This document shows positions 15,661 to 26,300 of a stretch of DNA of 45,795 nt, piece by piece. The notes beneath the pieces were generated by a model. That model saw nothing but the letters and a program-made list of their open reading frames with translations, did no database searches and was not told the origin of the DNA. Numbering within the stretch: the stretch's first letter is position 1; every line of letters starts with the position of its first letter. The stretch is from contig NZ_OY782856.1 of assembly GCF_963678425.1 (NCBI RefSeq), forward strand, positions 1-45,795. The letters are read 5' to 3'. This stretch comes from an uncultured Bacteroides sp. (GTDB lineage: Bacteria; Bacteroidota; Bacteroidia; Bacteroidales; Bacteroidaceae). Position numbers and translations under genes: made by a program.

Positions 15661-16830
15661 TTATTTATCAGTCCCTATCCAGGTGCCTTTATGCCAGATA
15701 CGCTCGAGCGGACCCTGACGATGATTCTTCATCCACCACGAACTAAACAAACCTTGTAAAGTTCCTAGAGTAAGGGCAATTAGCAAACAAAAAGTGGCGC
15801 CGGTATACTGATATAATCCTAGGCCAAAACCATAGTATATAAATGAACCCAGGATAGATTGAATAATGTAATTAGACAAACTCATGCGGCCTATTGGAGA
15901 AAAAATATTCAGAACCTTTTCAAAGGTTTTGGTCTGGAAGAGCAAAACAAAGCCTGATGTGAGGACTAACATGAAAGCCAGATTATTCCATGATGTAAAG
16001 ATGGTAAGAAATGGTCTGCGAATGGCTTCACTGTCGAACCAGGAAGCTGCGTTGCTTTTTATTATATAGAGGGGCACAAAAACAATGGTCGCATATATTA
16101 TGACTTTTCTCCAGAATTGTTTGCTTTCAGGTGTGGCTTTAAATAACGATTTCCTTCCGGCTAACATTCCTAGCATGAATAATGACAGAGTTTGGAAAAC
16201 ACGCCCATTCTCCCATGACCATTCTAGAACAGCTATCCTGCCGTTTGTGAGATTGCCTGAAATTGTATTAATGAAAGAATTTTTTGGTATGTAATCCACC
16301 ATTTTCCCGAAAAGAGCCCATGAAACTGGGTTTTGCATCTCTTTTGCCGGATCTGATAATCCTGATATCAGATTGATCCATTCGTAAGGCTGAAGCATTA
16401 AGAAGATAGCTATTCCCAGAACAACTTTGTTGCTGAATTTGGCTACCGGAATCAATCCGAATCCGATAATAGCATAAATAGTAAGGATATCTCCTTGATA
16501 AAAAGCTGAATTAATAATGCCAAAGCCGAGTAAAAGAAGCAATCTCCATGCAAATCTTCCTCTGAAATCCTTGCCAACCTTTTCCTGATTATGAGATTGA
16601 ATAAAGAACGTTAATCCGAAAAGCAGAGCAAAAATGGCATACGATTTTCCTGCAAAAATGAAAAATAAACTATCCCATACACTTTTATCCAAAGCCTTTA
16701 ACCAATCAGGGAAATAAGATGGTGTATAGTAAAAATCGAAATGTTCAAGATTATGAAGAAGCATAATAGAAATAATAGCAAATCCTCTCAAGGCGTCGAC
16801 TACGTAGAGGCGTGAAGAATTCTGGTTCAT
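15661..16830 (-). CDS. DUF418 family integral membrane protein
   Basis: 389 aa multi-spanning inner-membrane protein with about ten hydrophobic segments. The N-terminal signature 'RLYVVDALRGFAIISIMLLHNLEHF' and the C-terminal 'PIGRMSLSNYIIQSILGSFIYYGFGLGLYQYTG', then 'GPLERIWHKGTW', are characteristic of YeiB/DUF418 proteins, which relate to acyltransferase-3/HGSNAT-type membrane proteins. Function is unknown; acyl transfer to a periplasmic substrate is suggested for the wider clan. A TATCTTTG -7 box (16866-16873, minus strand) lies just upstream. The sigma gene follows after 94 bp on the same strand. Confidence 0.88.
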   Translation of the reverse strand: MNQNSSRLYVVDALRGFAIISIMLLHNLEHFDFYYTPSYFPDWLKALDKSVWDSLFFIFAGKSYAIFALLFGLTFFIQSHNQEKVGKDFRGRFAWRLLLLLGFGIINSAFYQGDILTIYAIIGFGLIPVAKFSNKVVLGIAIFLMLQPYEWINLISGLSDPAKEMQNPVSWALFGKMVDYIPKNSFINTISGNLTNGRIAVLEWSWENGRVFQTLSLFMLGMLAGRKSLFKATPESKQFWRKVIIYATIVFVPLYIIKSNAASWFDSEAIRRPFLTIFTSWNNLAFMLVLTSGFVLLFQTKTFEKVLNIFSPIGRMSLSNYIIQSILGSFIYYGFGLGLYQYTGATFCLLIALTLGTLQGLFSSWWMKNHRQGPLERIWHKGTWIGTDK

Positions 16831-16865
16831 TAGTAAATAGATTTTGTTGGTAATATTTTGGCTCT

Positions 16866-16873
16866 CAAAGATA
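16866..16873 (-). promoter_or_regulatory. -7 promoter box for the DUF418 gene
   Basis: On the minus strand this reads TATCTTTG, an exact match to TAnnTTTG, about 36 nt before the start codon. A clear TTTG at -33 is not evident. Confidence 0.5.
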
Positions 16874-16971
16874 GTACTCTTTTGATAATAGTTCGTACTG
16901 TTTGGTCTGTTTTTTACACACTAATGGCCTCTTGTAAAAAAAACTAATAAAGCTTGTTTCTCTTGTCATGA

Positions 16972-17307
16972 TTATTGTCTTTTGATGCAGGTGGTTAGTA
17001 ATAAAACTTTGTCGTTTACTAGTTTGCATATTTTTATATGAAACAATTTTTCAGATGGCAGTAGTATTTGAGAATTAGGATAAACTTCTGCTAATAATAA
17101 TGTTTCATTGTCTTGTAAATGGTATCCGAAAAGAAGACCAATATTTTTAATGTCATAGTCAGAAATTTCAGCATATAATACTTCTTCATCTAAATTGCTT
17201 AATTCTTGCTTTGTTTCAATATAGATGTTAATGTGTTCAATAAATTGTGAGAATGTTTCTCTATTCATGCGCCAATAGTTATCTCTTTTTTTAAGTCGAA
17301 GTATCAT
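16972..17307 (-). CDS. Hypothetical protein, 111 aa
   Basis: I do not recognise this protein. It is predicted soluble, with no signal peptide or membrane segment. It has an acidic centre ('NLDEEVLYAEISDYDIKN') and alternating hydrophobic strands at the C-terminus ('LFHIKICKLVNDKVLLLTTCIKRQ'). The start ATG is preceded by an A-rich stretch such as Bacteroidales often use instead of a strong Shine-Dalgarno. It stands alone: the DUF418 gene follows on the same strand, and an A+T-rich gene desert lies upstream. It could be a lineage-specific gene or a remnant of an acquired segment. Confidence 0.55.
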   Translation of the reverse strand: MILRLKKRDNYWRMNRETFSQFIEHINIYIETKQELSNLDEEVLYAEISDYDIKNIGLLFGYHLQDNETLLLAEVYPNSQILLPSEKLFHIKICKLVNDKVLLLTTCIKRQ

Positions 17308-18090
17308 AAACTTATATTTTTTTTATTATAACTCAGGATTATTAATGAGTTAATAAATAGCTCTCTTTATTAGGACTAATAAAGTTTGTTAAACTATAAT
17401 AGAGTTATTATTGAGGTATATTAAAGCTTAAATAGAAATTATGCTAAATAAAACCTTGGTCATTAAATTAAATTATCTTTTTAGCTATATTATATGTTTA
17501 TATATTACTGCAAATGTATGTATATATATTTATATAAAAGAATGGAACCCTTTTTTTATTTTATTTATTTAGATAAAATTATGTTAATGTGAAATGTAAT
17601 ATATATTTTACATTGATTATTTCTATTTAATATTACTCTGTTTTTATAAATATCAATATATATATTGATATTGAATGATTCTCGATATAGCTATATAAAA
17701 TGAATTTATGCATTCTTGTTTTTTAGTAAAGTTATTGGTTGTTTAGTGAATTTAATTCTTATCTTATTTTATAAGTTTGTTTTCCTTTTGTTCTATGAAT
17801 ACATAGCCCTTTTCTTCTCTTTTTAGCTATTTATAATTTAAATTATCGAGTTATTTTTATTAAAATTAAGTAAAAATACGGTTTAAATGATTCCTTTTTA
17901 GTGATGATAGTGCAGTTAATTATAACTAATTTTCTATATTTGTTTTTGTGGTTAACCTAGATACTTTAAATTTATTAACCAAGTGGTTTCTAATATAAGT
18001 TTTCTTAATCAGGCATATTCTTTTGCTTTTTTAGGAGAATCAAAATTTAGTGTTATTTAATATTTATATTTATAGAACAGATAAATAATT
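17308..18090. other. A+T-rich gene desert
   Basis: About 780 bp, strikingly A+T-rich compared with the flanks, with no credible gene on either strand. It includes a short hairpin CTTTATTA-ggac-TAATAAAG (17365-17384) and a 24-bp perfect palindrome (17649-17672). The composition differs from ordinary intergenic DNA in this window and suggests acquired DNA or a protein-bound regulatory region. Confidence 0.6.
17649..17672. repeat. 24-bp perfect palindrome
   Basis: A perfect dyad of 12 bp per arm with no spacer, centred between 17660 and 17661; the core is TATCAATATATATATTGATA. It lies about 420 bp upstream of a small XRE-type regulator gene and could be an operator. In such A+T-rich sequence a chance or cruciform origin is also possible. 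Confidence 0.6.
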
Positions 18091-18372
18091 ATGCTCAAAA
18101 TTCAGGTTATTTGTAAGGAAAAAGGGTTGACTTTGCAAGAGGTGTCCAAACGTTTAGGAATATCATATCAATCACTCTATACGTCAATAAATGGGAATCC
18201 AACACTTAATATGTTAAGTCGAATTGCTAAAGTCTTAGATGTTAGAGTTGTTGATTTGTTTGAAGAAGAAGTTGGGGGTGATGACTATAAAATATATATC
18301 GAGCATAATGGCGAAAAAAGATTAATTTCAAAATATGATATAATGTCTCTTTTTAACAGAAAGGGGAAGTAG
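18091..18372 (+). CDS. Small XRE-family (Cro/CI-type) DNA-binding regulator
   Basis: 93 aa. An HTH_3 domain covers about residues 3-60: 'ICKEKGLTLQEVSKRLGISYQSLYTSINGNPTLNMLSRIAKVLDVRVVDLFEE' contains both helices of the HTH and the usual dimer tail. The C-terminal ~30 residues ('YKIYIEHNGEKRLISKYDIMSLFNRKGK') have no recognised fold. It is monocistronic, with long non-coding DNA upstream and the ABC-F promoter downstream. Its targets are unknown; the upstream palindrome is a candidate autoregulatory site. No phage or toxin genes accompany it. Confidence 0.85.
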   Translation: MLKIQVICKEKGLTLQEVSKRLGISYQSLYTSINGNPTLNMLSRIAKVLDVRVVDLFEEEVGGDDYKIYIEHNGEKRLISKYDIMSLFNRKGK

Positions 18373-18548
18373 TTTTATGTATACAAAGTTATTATATGTT
18401 CTAAGTATTTGTTCTTGTATCTGTTTGGTTTAATATTATATGTTTCAAATTTTTACTGTTTAGGCTGGTCGTTTCGTTTTTTTGTGTTATGTGCTTTTTT
18501 TGTTTTGATTAAGAAACGTTTAATAAGGCTATTTTTATGCTTTTGTTG

Positions 18549-18556
18549 TATCTTTG
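18549..18556 (+). promoter_or_regulatory. -7 promoter box for the ABC-F gene
   Basis: TATCTTTG followed by GCAC is an exact -7 consensus, 38 bp before ATG 18594. Its position inside the N-terminal extension of the longer open frame (ATG 18537) shows that the downstream ATG is the real start. Confidence 0.65.
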
Positions 18557-18593
18557 CACTTTTAGTAAGAATAAAAGACAACAATATATAAAG

Positions 18594-20540
18594 ATGGTTT
18601 CAGTAGAAGGTTTAAAAGTAGAGTTTAATGCCAAAGCGCTTTTTGATGGCGTATCGTATGTGATTAACAAGAAAGATCGCATTGGTCTGGTTGGGAAAAA
18701 TGGTGCAGGGAAATCGACTATGCTAAAGATTTTGGCTGGGTTGCAGACTCCTACGGCGGGCACGGTTTCAGCACCGAAAGATGTGACAATTGGATACCTT
18801 CCGCAGGTGATGATTCTTAGTGATCAGTATACGGTGATGGAGGAGGCTGAGCAGGCGTTCGGACATATCAAGGAACTTCAGGAGAATATTCAGCGGATGA
18901 ACCAGGAACTGACAGACAGGACTGATTATGATTCGGAAAGTTACCACAAACTGATTGACCGGTTTACACATGAGAACGAACGTTTCCTCATGATGGGCGG
19001 TACCAATTATCAGGCTGAAATAGAACGAACATTGGTTGGACTGGGATTTAACCGGAATGATTTTTCTCGTCCTACCTCGGAATTTAGTGGTGGATGGCGT
19101 ATGCGTATTGAACTGGCAAAGCTCTTACTGAGAAAACCGGACGTTCTTTTGCTGGATGAGCCTACCAACCACCTTGATATAGAGAGTATACAGTGGCTGG
19201 AGAACTTTCTTGCTACTCGTTGCAATGCTGTGGTATTGGTATCTCACGACCGTGCTTTTCTTGATGGGGTAACAACTCGTACCATCGAAATCAATTGCGG
19301 AAAAATATATGATTATAAGGTTTCTTACTCACACTATGTAGAACTTCATCAAGAACGGAGGGAACAGCAGTTGCGTGCTTACGAAAACCAGCAGAAACAG
19401 ATACAGGAAACAGAGGACTTTATAGAACGTTTCCGTTACAAAGCCACGAAAGCGGTGCAGGTGCAGAGTCGTATCAAACAGTTGGATAAGATTGAACGCC
19501 TTGAAGTGGACGATGAGGATACCTCTTCGCTGAGGCTTAAATTTCCACCGGCTTCCCGCTCTGGGAATTATCCCATTATAGCTGAGGATTTAAAGAAGGC
19601 TTATGGCGATCATGTGGTTTATCATGATGTAAATCTCACCATTAACCGTGGTGAAAAAGTGGCTTTCGTGGGAAAGAACGGTGAAGGTAAATCTACATTG
19701 GTAAAATGTATCATGGGAGATATTGATTATGAAGGCAAACTAACCATCGGACACAATGTGCAGATTGGCTATTTTGCCCAGAATCAGGCACAGATGCTTG
19801 ACGAGACTCTCACCGTGTTCGATACGATTGATTATGTGGCAACTGGAGATATCCGTACCAGGATTCGTGATATATTGGGCGCTTTTATGTTTGGCGGAGA
19901 GGCTTCCGACAAAAAAGTCAAGGTACTTTCCGGTGGAGAACGTACCCGGTTGGCTATGATTAAACTGTTGCTTGAACCGGTCAACTTGCTGATCCTCGAT
20001 GAGCCTACCAACCACCTGGATATGCGTACAAAAGATGTACTCAAGGATGCTATTAAAGATTTTGACGGAACGGTGATTCTTGTTTCTCACGACCGTGAGT
20101 TCCTGGATGGCTTGGTCACTAAGGTTTATGAGTTTGGCGGGGAACTGGTCAAAGAACATCTGGGTGGCATTTATGACTTCTTGCAAAAGAAGAAGATGGA
20201 CAGTCTCAATGAGCTGCAGCGCAAGACCGAATTATCAGCTTCTCCCACCGTACAGAATGACGAACCTGAAACAGTATCTGAAAATAAGCTCTCTTATGAA
20301 GCACAGAAAGAACTGAACAAAAAACTCCGTAAACTGGAGAAACAGGTGAGTGATTGTGAAAAGAAAATTGAGAAACTGGAGGAAAAGATATCGGCGGTTG
20401 AATTAAAGATGGCAACTCCTGAAGGAGCCTCGGATATGGAACTTTATGCTCAGCATCAAAGTCTGAAACAGGAGATGGACAGCGTGGTTGAGGAATGGGA
20501 GTCTGCTTCCATCGAACTGGAAGAGGCTAAAGGGGAATAA
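18594..20540 (+). CDS. ABC-F family ATPase (Uup/EttA-like translation factor)
   Basis: 648 aa soluble protein with two ABC ATPase domains and no membrane part. Domain 1 has Walker A 'GLVGKNGAGKST' (31-42), signature 'SEFSGGWRM' and Walker B 'DVLLLDEPTNHLD'. The inter-domain linker (about 235-310, Arg/Gln/Lys-rich 'RREQQLRAYENQQKQIQE') is the ABC-F tRNA-interaction arm. Domain 2 repeats the motifs ('FVGKNGEGKST', 'VLSGGERTRLA', 'LLILDEPTNHLD'). A C-terminal coiled coil (about 565-645) resembles Uup/YheS. These proteins act on stalled ribosomes; it could also be a resistance-type member, but nothing shows that. The start at 18594 (MVSVEGL) is chosen over 18537 because the promoter lies between them. 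Confidence 0.92.
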   Translation: MVSVEGLKVEFNAKALFDGVSYVINKKDRIGLVGKNGAGKSTMLKILAGLQTPTAGTVSAPKDVTIGYLPQVMILSDQYTVMEEAEQAFGHIKELQENIQRMNQELTDRTDYDSESYHKLIDRFTHENERFLMMGGTNYQAEIERTLVGLGFNRNDFSRPTSEFSGGWRMRIELAKLLLRKPDVLLLDEPTNHLDIESIQWLENFLATRCNAVVLVSHDRAFLDGVTTRTIEINCGKIYDYKVSYSHYVELHQERREQQLRAYENQQKQIQETEDFIERFRYKATKAVQVQSRIKQLDKIERLEVDDEDTSSLRLKFPPASRSGNYPIIAEDLKKAYGDHVVYHDVNLTINRGEKVAFVGKNGEGKSTLVKCIMGDIDYEGKLTIGHNVQIGYFAQNQAQMLDETLTVFDTIDYVATGDIRTRIRDILGAFMFGGEASDKKVKVLSGGERTRLAMIKLLLEPVNLLILDEPTNHLDMRTKDVLKDAIKDFDGTVILVSHDREFLDGLVTKVYEFGGELVKEHLGGIYDFLQKKKMDSLNELQRKTELSASPTVQNDEPETVSENKLSYEAQKELNKKLRKLEKQVSDCEKKIEKLEEKISAVELKMATPEGASDMELYAQHQSLKQEMDSVVEEWESASIELEEAKGE

Positions 20541-20648
20541 AATGTCTTTTGAATATTTTTTTGTATTAATAATATCACTCTCTGTGATTTTATCTTTTGT
20601 ATTCGCGTCAAATAGCGAAATAAAGATGATAACTATAATCAATAATGT

Positions 20649-22682
20649 ATGAAATTAAAGAATTATTTACCGTTAATTGCATTTTGCTTAATGAGTACTG
20701 GGTGGAATAGCAAAATGAGTGCGCAGTTAACTCCAGGAGTTGACTTCAATAATCTCGATAAGACCGCATTACCTGGAAAGGATTTTTATCAGTATGCTTG
20801 TGGAGGATGGATGAAAAATAATCCGCTGACAGGTGAATATGCACGTTTTGGCTCTTTTGATAAGTTGGCTGAAAATAATCGTGAACAATTGAAAGGCCTG
20901 ATAGAAGGACTTGCAAATACAAAGAATCAACAGGGAACAGTGGGACAAAAGATTGGTGATTTGTATAATATAGCTATGGATAGCGCAAAATTGAATAAAG
21001 AGGGCGCGGCTCCAATCAAACCTTATCTGAAGAAAATTGCTTCATTAAAGGGCAAATCAGGTATTTATTCCTTAATGGCCGATATGCGTAAGATGGGGCT
21101 TGATCCCTTTTTCACTGTTTATGTGAGTCCTGACGATATGAACAGTTCAATGAATATGGTTCATACATACCAGAGCGGCATAAGTATGGGCGAGCGTGAG
21201 TATTATTTGGATAATGATACTAAGACGAAGGAAATTCGTGATAAATACAAACTGCATGTTGTGAAAATGTTCCAGTTAGTGGGATTCGATAAGGCTGCAG
21301 CACAAAAGGCTATGGCATCTGTCCTATTGATTGAAACCCGTTTGGCAAAGGCTGCCCGTACAAAGGTGGAGCTGAGAGATCCTCATGCCAACTACAACAA
21401 GATGACGGTTGCTGCATTGAAGAAACAGTATCCTTCTTTTGGTTGGGATGAATTTCTCAAGGATTTTGGGTTGAATGGCCTGAAAGAAATTAATATAGGT
21501 CAGCCAGCTTCTATAAAAGAAGTGGTGAATATAATCAATACTATTCCGTTGAAAGATCAGATTGCTTATCTGCAATGGAAATTGATTGATGCTTCTGCTT
21601 CATGTTTAAGTGATGCAATCAATGCTCAGAACTTTGATTTCTACAGCAAAACAATGAATGGAGTGAAAGAGATGAAGCCACGCTGGAAACGTGCTGTATC
21701 TGTAGTGGATGGTTCTTTGGGTGAGGCTGTTGGTCAGATGTATACAGAAAAATATTTCCCTGCAGCAGCAAAAGAAAGAATGGTGTCTTTAGTGAAGAAT
21801 CTTCAGACAGCATTGGGACAACGTATTCAGAACCTAGCTTGGATGAGCAATGAAACAAAGGCAAAAGCTCAGGAAAAACTATCTGCATTTACTGTAAAGA
21901 TAGGGTATCCGGATAAGTGGAGAGATTATTCTGCTTTGCAGATTAAAAATGATTCTTATTGGGAAAACGTAGAAAGGGTAAATAATTTTGAACATAACTA
22001 CATGATTGGCAAGGCTAACAAACCAGTGGATAAAGCTGAGTGGCAAATGACCCCGCAAACGGTGAATGCTTATTATAATCCTACCACGAATGAAATTTGT
22101 TTTCCTGCCGGAATTCTGCAGTATCCTTTCTTTGATATGAATGCGGACGATGCTTTCAATTATGGAGCAATTGGTGTGGTTATCGGTCATGAGATGACTC
22201 ACGGTTTCGATGATCAGGGCAGACAATATGATAAAGACGGAAACCTAAAAGATTGGTGGACTGCAGAAGATGCAAAGAACTTTGAAACTCGTTCAGCTGT
22301 AATGGCAAATTTCTTTGATAGTATTTATGTTGCACCGGGTGTACACGCAAACGGTAAATTCACTCTTGGAGAAAATATTGCTGATCATGGTGGTCTTCAG
22401 ATCTCTTTCCAGGCATTTAAGAATGCAACAGCCAATGCTCCTCTTCAAACTGTGGATGGCTTTACTCCTGAACAGCGTTTCTTCTTATCTTATGCAGGTG
22501 TATGGGCTGGAAATATTCGTCCGGAAGCAATTCTGAGCCGTACAAAATCAGATCCTCACTCATTGGGAAAATGGCGCGTCAATGGAGCCCTTCCTCAAAT
22601 AGGTGCATGGTATAAGGCCTTCAATATTACAGAAGAAGATCCGATGTATCTTCCTGTTGAAAAGAGGGTCTCTATTTGGTAA
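20649..22682 (+). CDS. pepO: M13 family zinc metallopeptidase (PepO/neprilysin-like)
   Basis: 677 aa exported endopeptidase with a signal peptide (cleavage after MSAQ, residue 26). It has an N-terminal M13 domain ('PGKDFYQYACGGWMKNNPL') and a C-terminal catalytic domain. Zinc ligands and catalytic Glu are in HExxH ('VIGHEMTHGFDDQGRQYD', about 510-525). The second motif ExxAD is in 'ENIADHGGL' (about 575). The substrate-binding 'NAYYNPTTNEICFPAGILQ' and the C-terminal 'RVNGALPQIGAWYKAF' are also conserved. It probably degrades peptides in the periplasm. It is monocistronic and followed by a perfect terminator. Confidence 0.95.
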   Translation: MKLKNYLPLIAFCLMSTGWNSKMSAQLTPGVDFNNLDKTALPGKDFYQYACGGWMKNNPLTGEYARFGSFDKLAENNREQLKGLIEGLANTKNQQGTVGQKIGDLYNIAMDSAKLNKEGAAPIKPYLKKIASLKGKSGIYSLMADMRKMGLDPFFTVYVSPDDMNSSMNMVHTYQSGISMGEREYYLDNDTKTKEIRDKYKLHVVKMFQLVGFDKAAAQKAMASVLLIETRLAKAARTKVELRDPHANYNKMTVAALKKQYPSFGWDEFLKDFGLNGLKEINIGQPASIKEVVNIINTIPLKDQIAYLQWKLIDASASCLSDAINAQNFDFYSKTMNGVKEMKPRWKRAVSVVDGSLGEAVGQMYTEKYFPAAAKERMVSLVKNLQTALGQRIQNLAWMSNETKAKAQEKLSAFTVKIGYPDKWRDYSALQIKNDSYWENVERVNNFEHNYMIGKANKPVDKAEWQMTPQTVNAYYNPTTNEICFPAGILQYPFFDMNADDAFNYGAIGVVIGHEMTHGFDDQGRQYDKDGNLKDWWTAEDAKNFETRSAVMANFFDSIYVAPGVHANGKFTLGENIADHGGLQISFQAFKNATANAPLQTVDGFTPEQRFFLSYAGVWAGNIRPEAILSRTKSDPHSLGKWRVNGALPQIGAWYKAFNITEEDPMYLPVEKRVSIW

Positions 22683-22708
22683 AAGTAGTTTCTTGTTATA
22701 ATAGTGTG

Positions 22709-22748
22709 AGAGGTAAAAGCCGAATGTTTTGGCTTTTACCTCTTTTTT
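22709..22748 (+). terminator. Intrinsic terminator after pepO
   Basis: AGAGGTAAAAGCC (22709-22721) is the exact complement of 22731-22743, with a 9-nt loop. A T-rich run (22743-22748) follows the stem on the plus strand. Confidence 0.9.
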
Positions 22749-22798
22749 CTTTTCTCTCTGATTTTAAAGCATTATCTTAGCGCCATAAAATAGTAAGA

Positions 22799-23182
22799 AT
22801 GAGAAAGAAGAGGTTTACCGGATGGCTTTTATTGCTAGTCAGCATGTTGGTGCTGATTGTACCGGTATTGCCCCATCATCATCATTTTGATAATGAGATT
22901 TGTCTGCAGGGTGATGCAGATTCTCCTACAAAACCTCATCAGCAGGCTGATGAAGATTGTGATGGCTATTGCATTACCAAACTTAATTTCTCAGTTCCGC
23001 ATCATGATGTTAATGTTCAGCCTCATTTTTGGCAGGTTGTAACACTTTTCCCAGCTTCTTTTATACACTCATTACTTCCGCCGAAGCTGGAATCTTTTGA
23101 TCGGCTTTCCTTTTATATTGAGTCTCTTCATGGAGCGGGTATTTCCCGAACCATAAGTCTTCGCGCCCCGCCCATGCTTTAA
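22799..23182 (+). CDS. Small His-rich membrane-anchored/periplasmic protein at the metal efflux locus
   Basis: 127 aa. An N-terminal hydrophobic segment (about 8-25) acts as signal or anchor and is followed at once by HHHH ('VLPHHHHFDNEICLQGD'). More His, Cys and Asp follow ('HQQADEDCDGYC', 'VPHHDVNVQPHF'), so metal binding in the periplasm is likely. Similar small proteins occur beside CzcA-type pumps in Bacteroidales (I recall a DUF6769-type family, not verified). A TATCTTAG box (22773-22780) lies close upstream. The pump gene begins 217 bp downstream on the same strand. Confidence 0.75.
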   Translation: MRKKRFTGWLLLLVSMLVLIVPVLPHHHHFDNEICLQGDADSPTKPHQQADEDCDGYCITKLNFSVPHHDVNVQPHFWQVVTLFPASFIHSLLPPKLESFDRLSFYIESLHGAGISRTISLRAPPML

Positions 23183-23399
23183 TAAGTGTGGATTTGCTAA
23201 CTACAATCTGCATATTTTAGGCTTTACTGCCAAGTTTAATTAACGAAAAACTGATACCTGTTGTTCCTTCATGTTATGGCTGAGATTTATTTTTAGCTGT
23301 GTAAAAAAATCAATTCCGTTAAGTTCTTTGTTATTTATTTACTAATCACTTTAAGATTAAAGGATTAGTTCTATATTAATTTAAAAAAGCAGATATTTC

Positions 23400-26300
23400 A
23401 TGATAGAACGTATCATACATTTTTCGATAAAGAATAAATTTATTATCGGATTATTTGTTGTAGCCTTGATTGGTTGGGGAACGTATTCACTTACCCGTTT
23501 GCCTGTTGATGCTATACCGGATATTACGAACAATCAGGTGCAGATTATTTCAATAGCACCATCACTGGCAGTTCAGGAGGTTGAAAGCGTAATAACCGCA
23601 CCAATAGAAGTTGCAGTAGCCAACATTCCGGATATTATTGAACTTCGCTCTATTTCCCGTTTAGGTTTATCGGTTATCACCGTTGTATTCAAGGATAATG
23701 TAGATGTTTACTGGGCACGTCAGCAATTAAACGAACGACTAAAGGAAGCTGAAGAGGTAATTCCTGCAGGCCTTGCCAAAACAGAACTTGCTCCTATTTC
23801 GTCCGGGTTGGGAGAGATATTTCAATATCGTCTTGCTGTGGATAAAGGATATGAGAAGAAATATACTCCAATGGACTTACGAACCATTCAGGATTGGGTT
23901 GTACGCAGGGAAATGCTTGGCACACCCGGTGTGGCTGAGATTAATAGTTATGGAGGTTTTGTGAAGCAATATGAAATTGCTGTCAATCCTGAAAGGCTTA
24001 GATCCATGAACCTTACATTAACTGATATTTTCGGTGCTCTTGAGAAGAATAATGAGAACACAGGTAGTGCTTATATTGATAAAAAACCTACTGCATATTT
24101 TATTCGTGGTATCGGGCTTGTAAAGACTCTTGAAGATATTCAGAAGATAGTTGTGAAGAGTAATTCTTCCGGGATTCCTGTATTGATAAGAGACGTTGCT
24201 ACTGTACAATATGGTAGTGCCACAAGATATGGTGCTTTTGTTGTTGATGGATCCGAAGCTGTAGGTGGTGTGGTAATGATGCTTAAGGGAGCTAATGCTC
24301 ATGAGGTTATCGATAATGTTGAAACCCGTATTGCGTCAATTCAGAAATCATTACCAAAAGGTGTGAAAATAGAGCCGTTCCTGAATCGTTCAGATCTTGT
24401 AGGTCGTGCAATTGGCACTGTTTCCCGAAACCTTATTGAGGGTGCTTTAATCGTAATATTCATTCTCGTATTATTGCTGGGAAATGTCAGAGCAGGGTTA
24501 ATTGTTGCTTCGGTAATTCCGCTTTCCATGTTATTTGCTATTTCTCTGATGAACTTATTTGGAGTGTCGGGTAATCTCATGAGTCTGGGAGCTATTGACT
24601 TCGGGCTAATAGTGGATGGCGCGGTTATTATTGTTGAAAGTGTGGTGCATCGCATTACTCAGGGTAAATTACATAATTCGGGTGTAAAAGTCTTTTCACA
24701 GGAGCAAATGGATGAAAGTGTTCTTGAATCAGCCAAACGAATGATGAGTTCAGCAACTTTTGGACAAGTTATTATTCTTATTGTTTACTTGCCAATTATG
24801 GCATTGGTTGGTGTTGAGGGCAAGATGTTCCGCCCGATGGCTCAGGTGGTTACTTTTGCATTGATAGGAGCTGCAATCCTTTCACTTACTTACGTTCCAA
24901 TGGCTTCTGCATTATTCCTCAGTAAAAAGACGGAGCATAAGCAGAGCTTTTCAGACAAGCTAATGGATAAGATACACAAAGCTTTTAATCCGGTCATACT
25001 CTTTGCATTAAAGCGCAAATTGCTGGTTTCTGTTTCTGCTATTGTCTTATTTCTGTTAAGTCTGCTTGTATTCAGTGGTTTGGGTGGTGAATTTATTCCT
25101 CAACTCGAAGAAGGCGATTTAGCTGCCGGAGTTGTTACCTTGCAGGGAGGCTCGCTTTCAAATACAGTTGAAGTAGTAGAGAAAGCAAATAAGATTTTAC
25201 TTGATAATTTCCCGGAGATAAAGCACGTTGTTTGCAAGATTGGTGCCGGTGAGATTCCTACTGATCCTACACCTATGGAAACGGGCGACTATATTATTAC
25301 GTTGAAGGATAAGAGTGAATGGACATCGGCTGAAACACGTGAAGAACTGGTTGAGAAGATGCAGGAAAAGCTTATTCCTCTGGCAGGAGTTAAATTTGAG
25401 TTTCAGCAACCAATACAAATGCGTTCCAACGAATTGCTTTCGGGATCCAAACAAGATGTTGCCATTAAAATATTTGGAGACGATCTGAATACTTTAGCCG
25501 ACAAAGCCGCAGATGTCGAAAAGATAATTAAAAACATAAAAGGTGTTGAAGATATTAGTGTTGAGAAAGTTACAGGACTGGCACAGGTTCAGATAAACTT
25601 TAATCGTGACCGTTTGGCGCAATACGGGCTTTCAATTGATGATGTAAACCGGGTATTACGTGCTGCATTTGCCGGTAGTCAGGCTGGAGTGGTTTATGAC
25701 GAAGAAAAACGTTTTGATCTGGTTGTTCGTCTGGATAAAGATTACCGCCAGAGTCTGGATGATGTAAAGAATCTATCGGTAGCTTTGCCTAACGGTGTAC
25801 AAATACCTTTTGATCAAGTGGCGGATATATCTATTCAATCTGGTCCTGCACAGGTATCAAGAGAAGATACTAAACGCCGTATTACGATTGGATTTAATGT
25901 CCGTAACAGGGATGTTCAAAGTGTAATTAAAGATGTTGCTTCAAAAATAGATAAAAAAGTAAGTCTTCCAACCGGTTATTATGTGTCTTATGGCGGACAG
26001 TTTAAAAATCTGGAAGCGGCCAAAGACAGACTTGCTATTGCTTTACCGGTAGCATTGTTATTAATCTTTGTTCTATTGTATTTTACTTTTCATTCAGTAA
26101 AACAAACCCTGCTTATATACACAGCGGTACCAATGTCGGCCATTGGTGGTGTCTTTGCATTATGGCTGCGTGGCATGAACTTCTCTATCTCTGCGGGGGT
26201 AGGTTTCATAGCTTTATTTGGTGTAGCAGTACTGAATGGTATAGTGCTTATCTCAGAATTCAACCGATTGGAAAAGAAGGGTGTCGAAGATATTACAGAA

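Noticed and set aside
18409..18591. 60-codon hydrophobic frame between the XRE gene and the ABC-F gene
   Set aside because: It overlaps the ABC-F promoter box and is Phe/Leu-rich simply because the DNA is T-rich.
18537..18593. N-terminal extension of the ABC-F protein (ATG 18537)
   Set aside because: The TATCTTTG promoter box lies inside it, and the family begins at MVSVEGL (18594).
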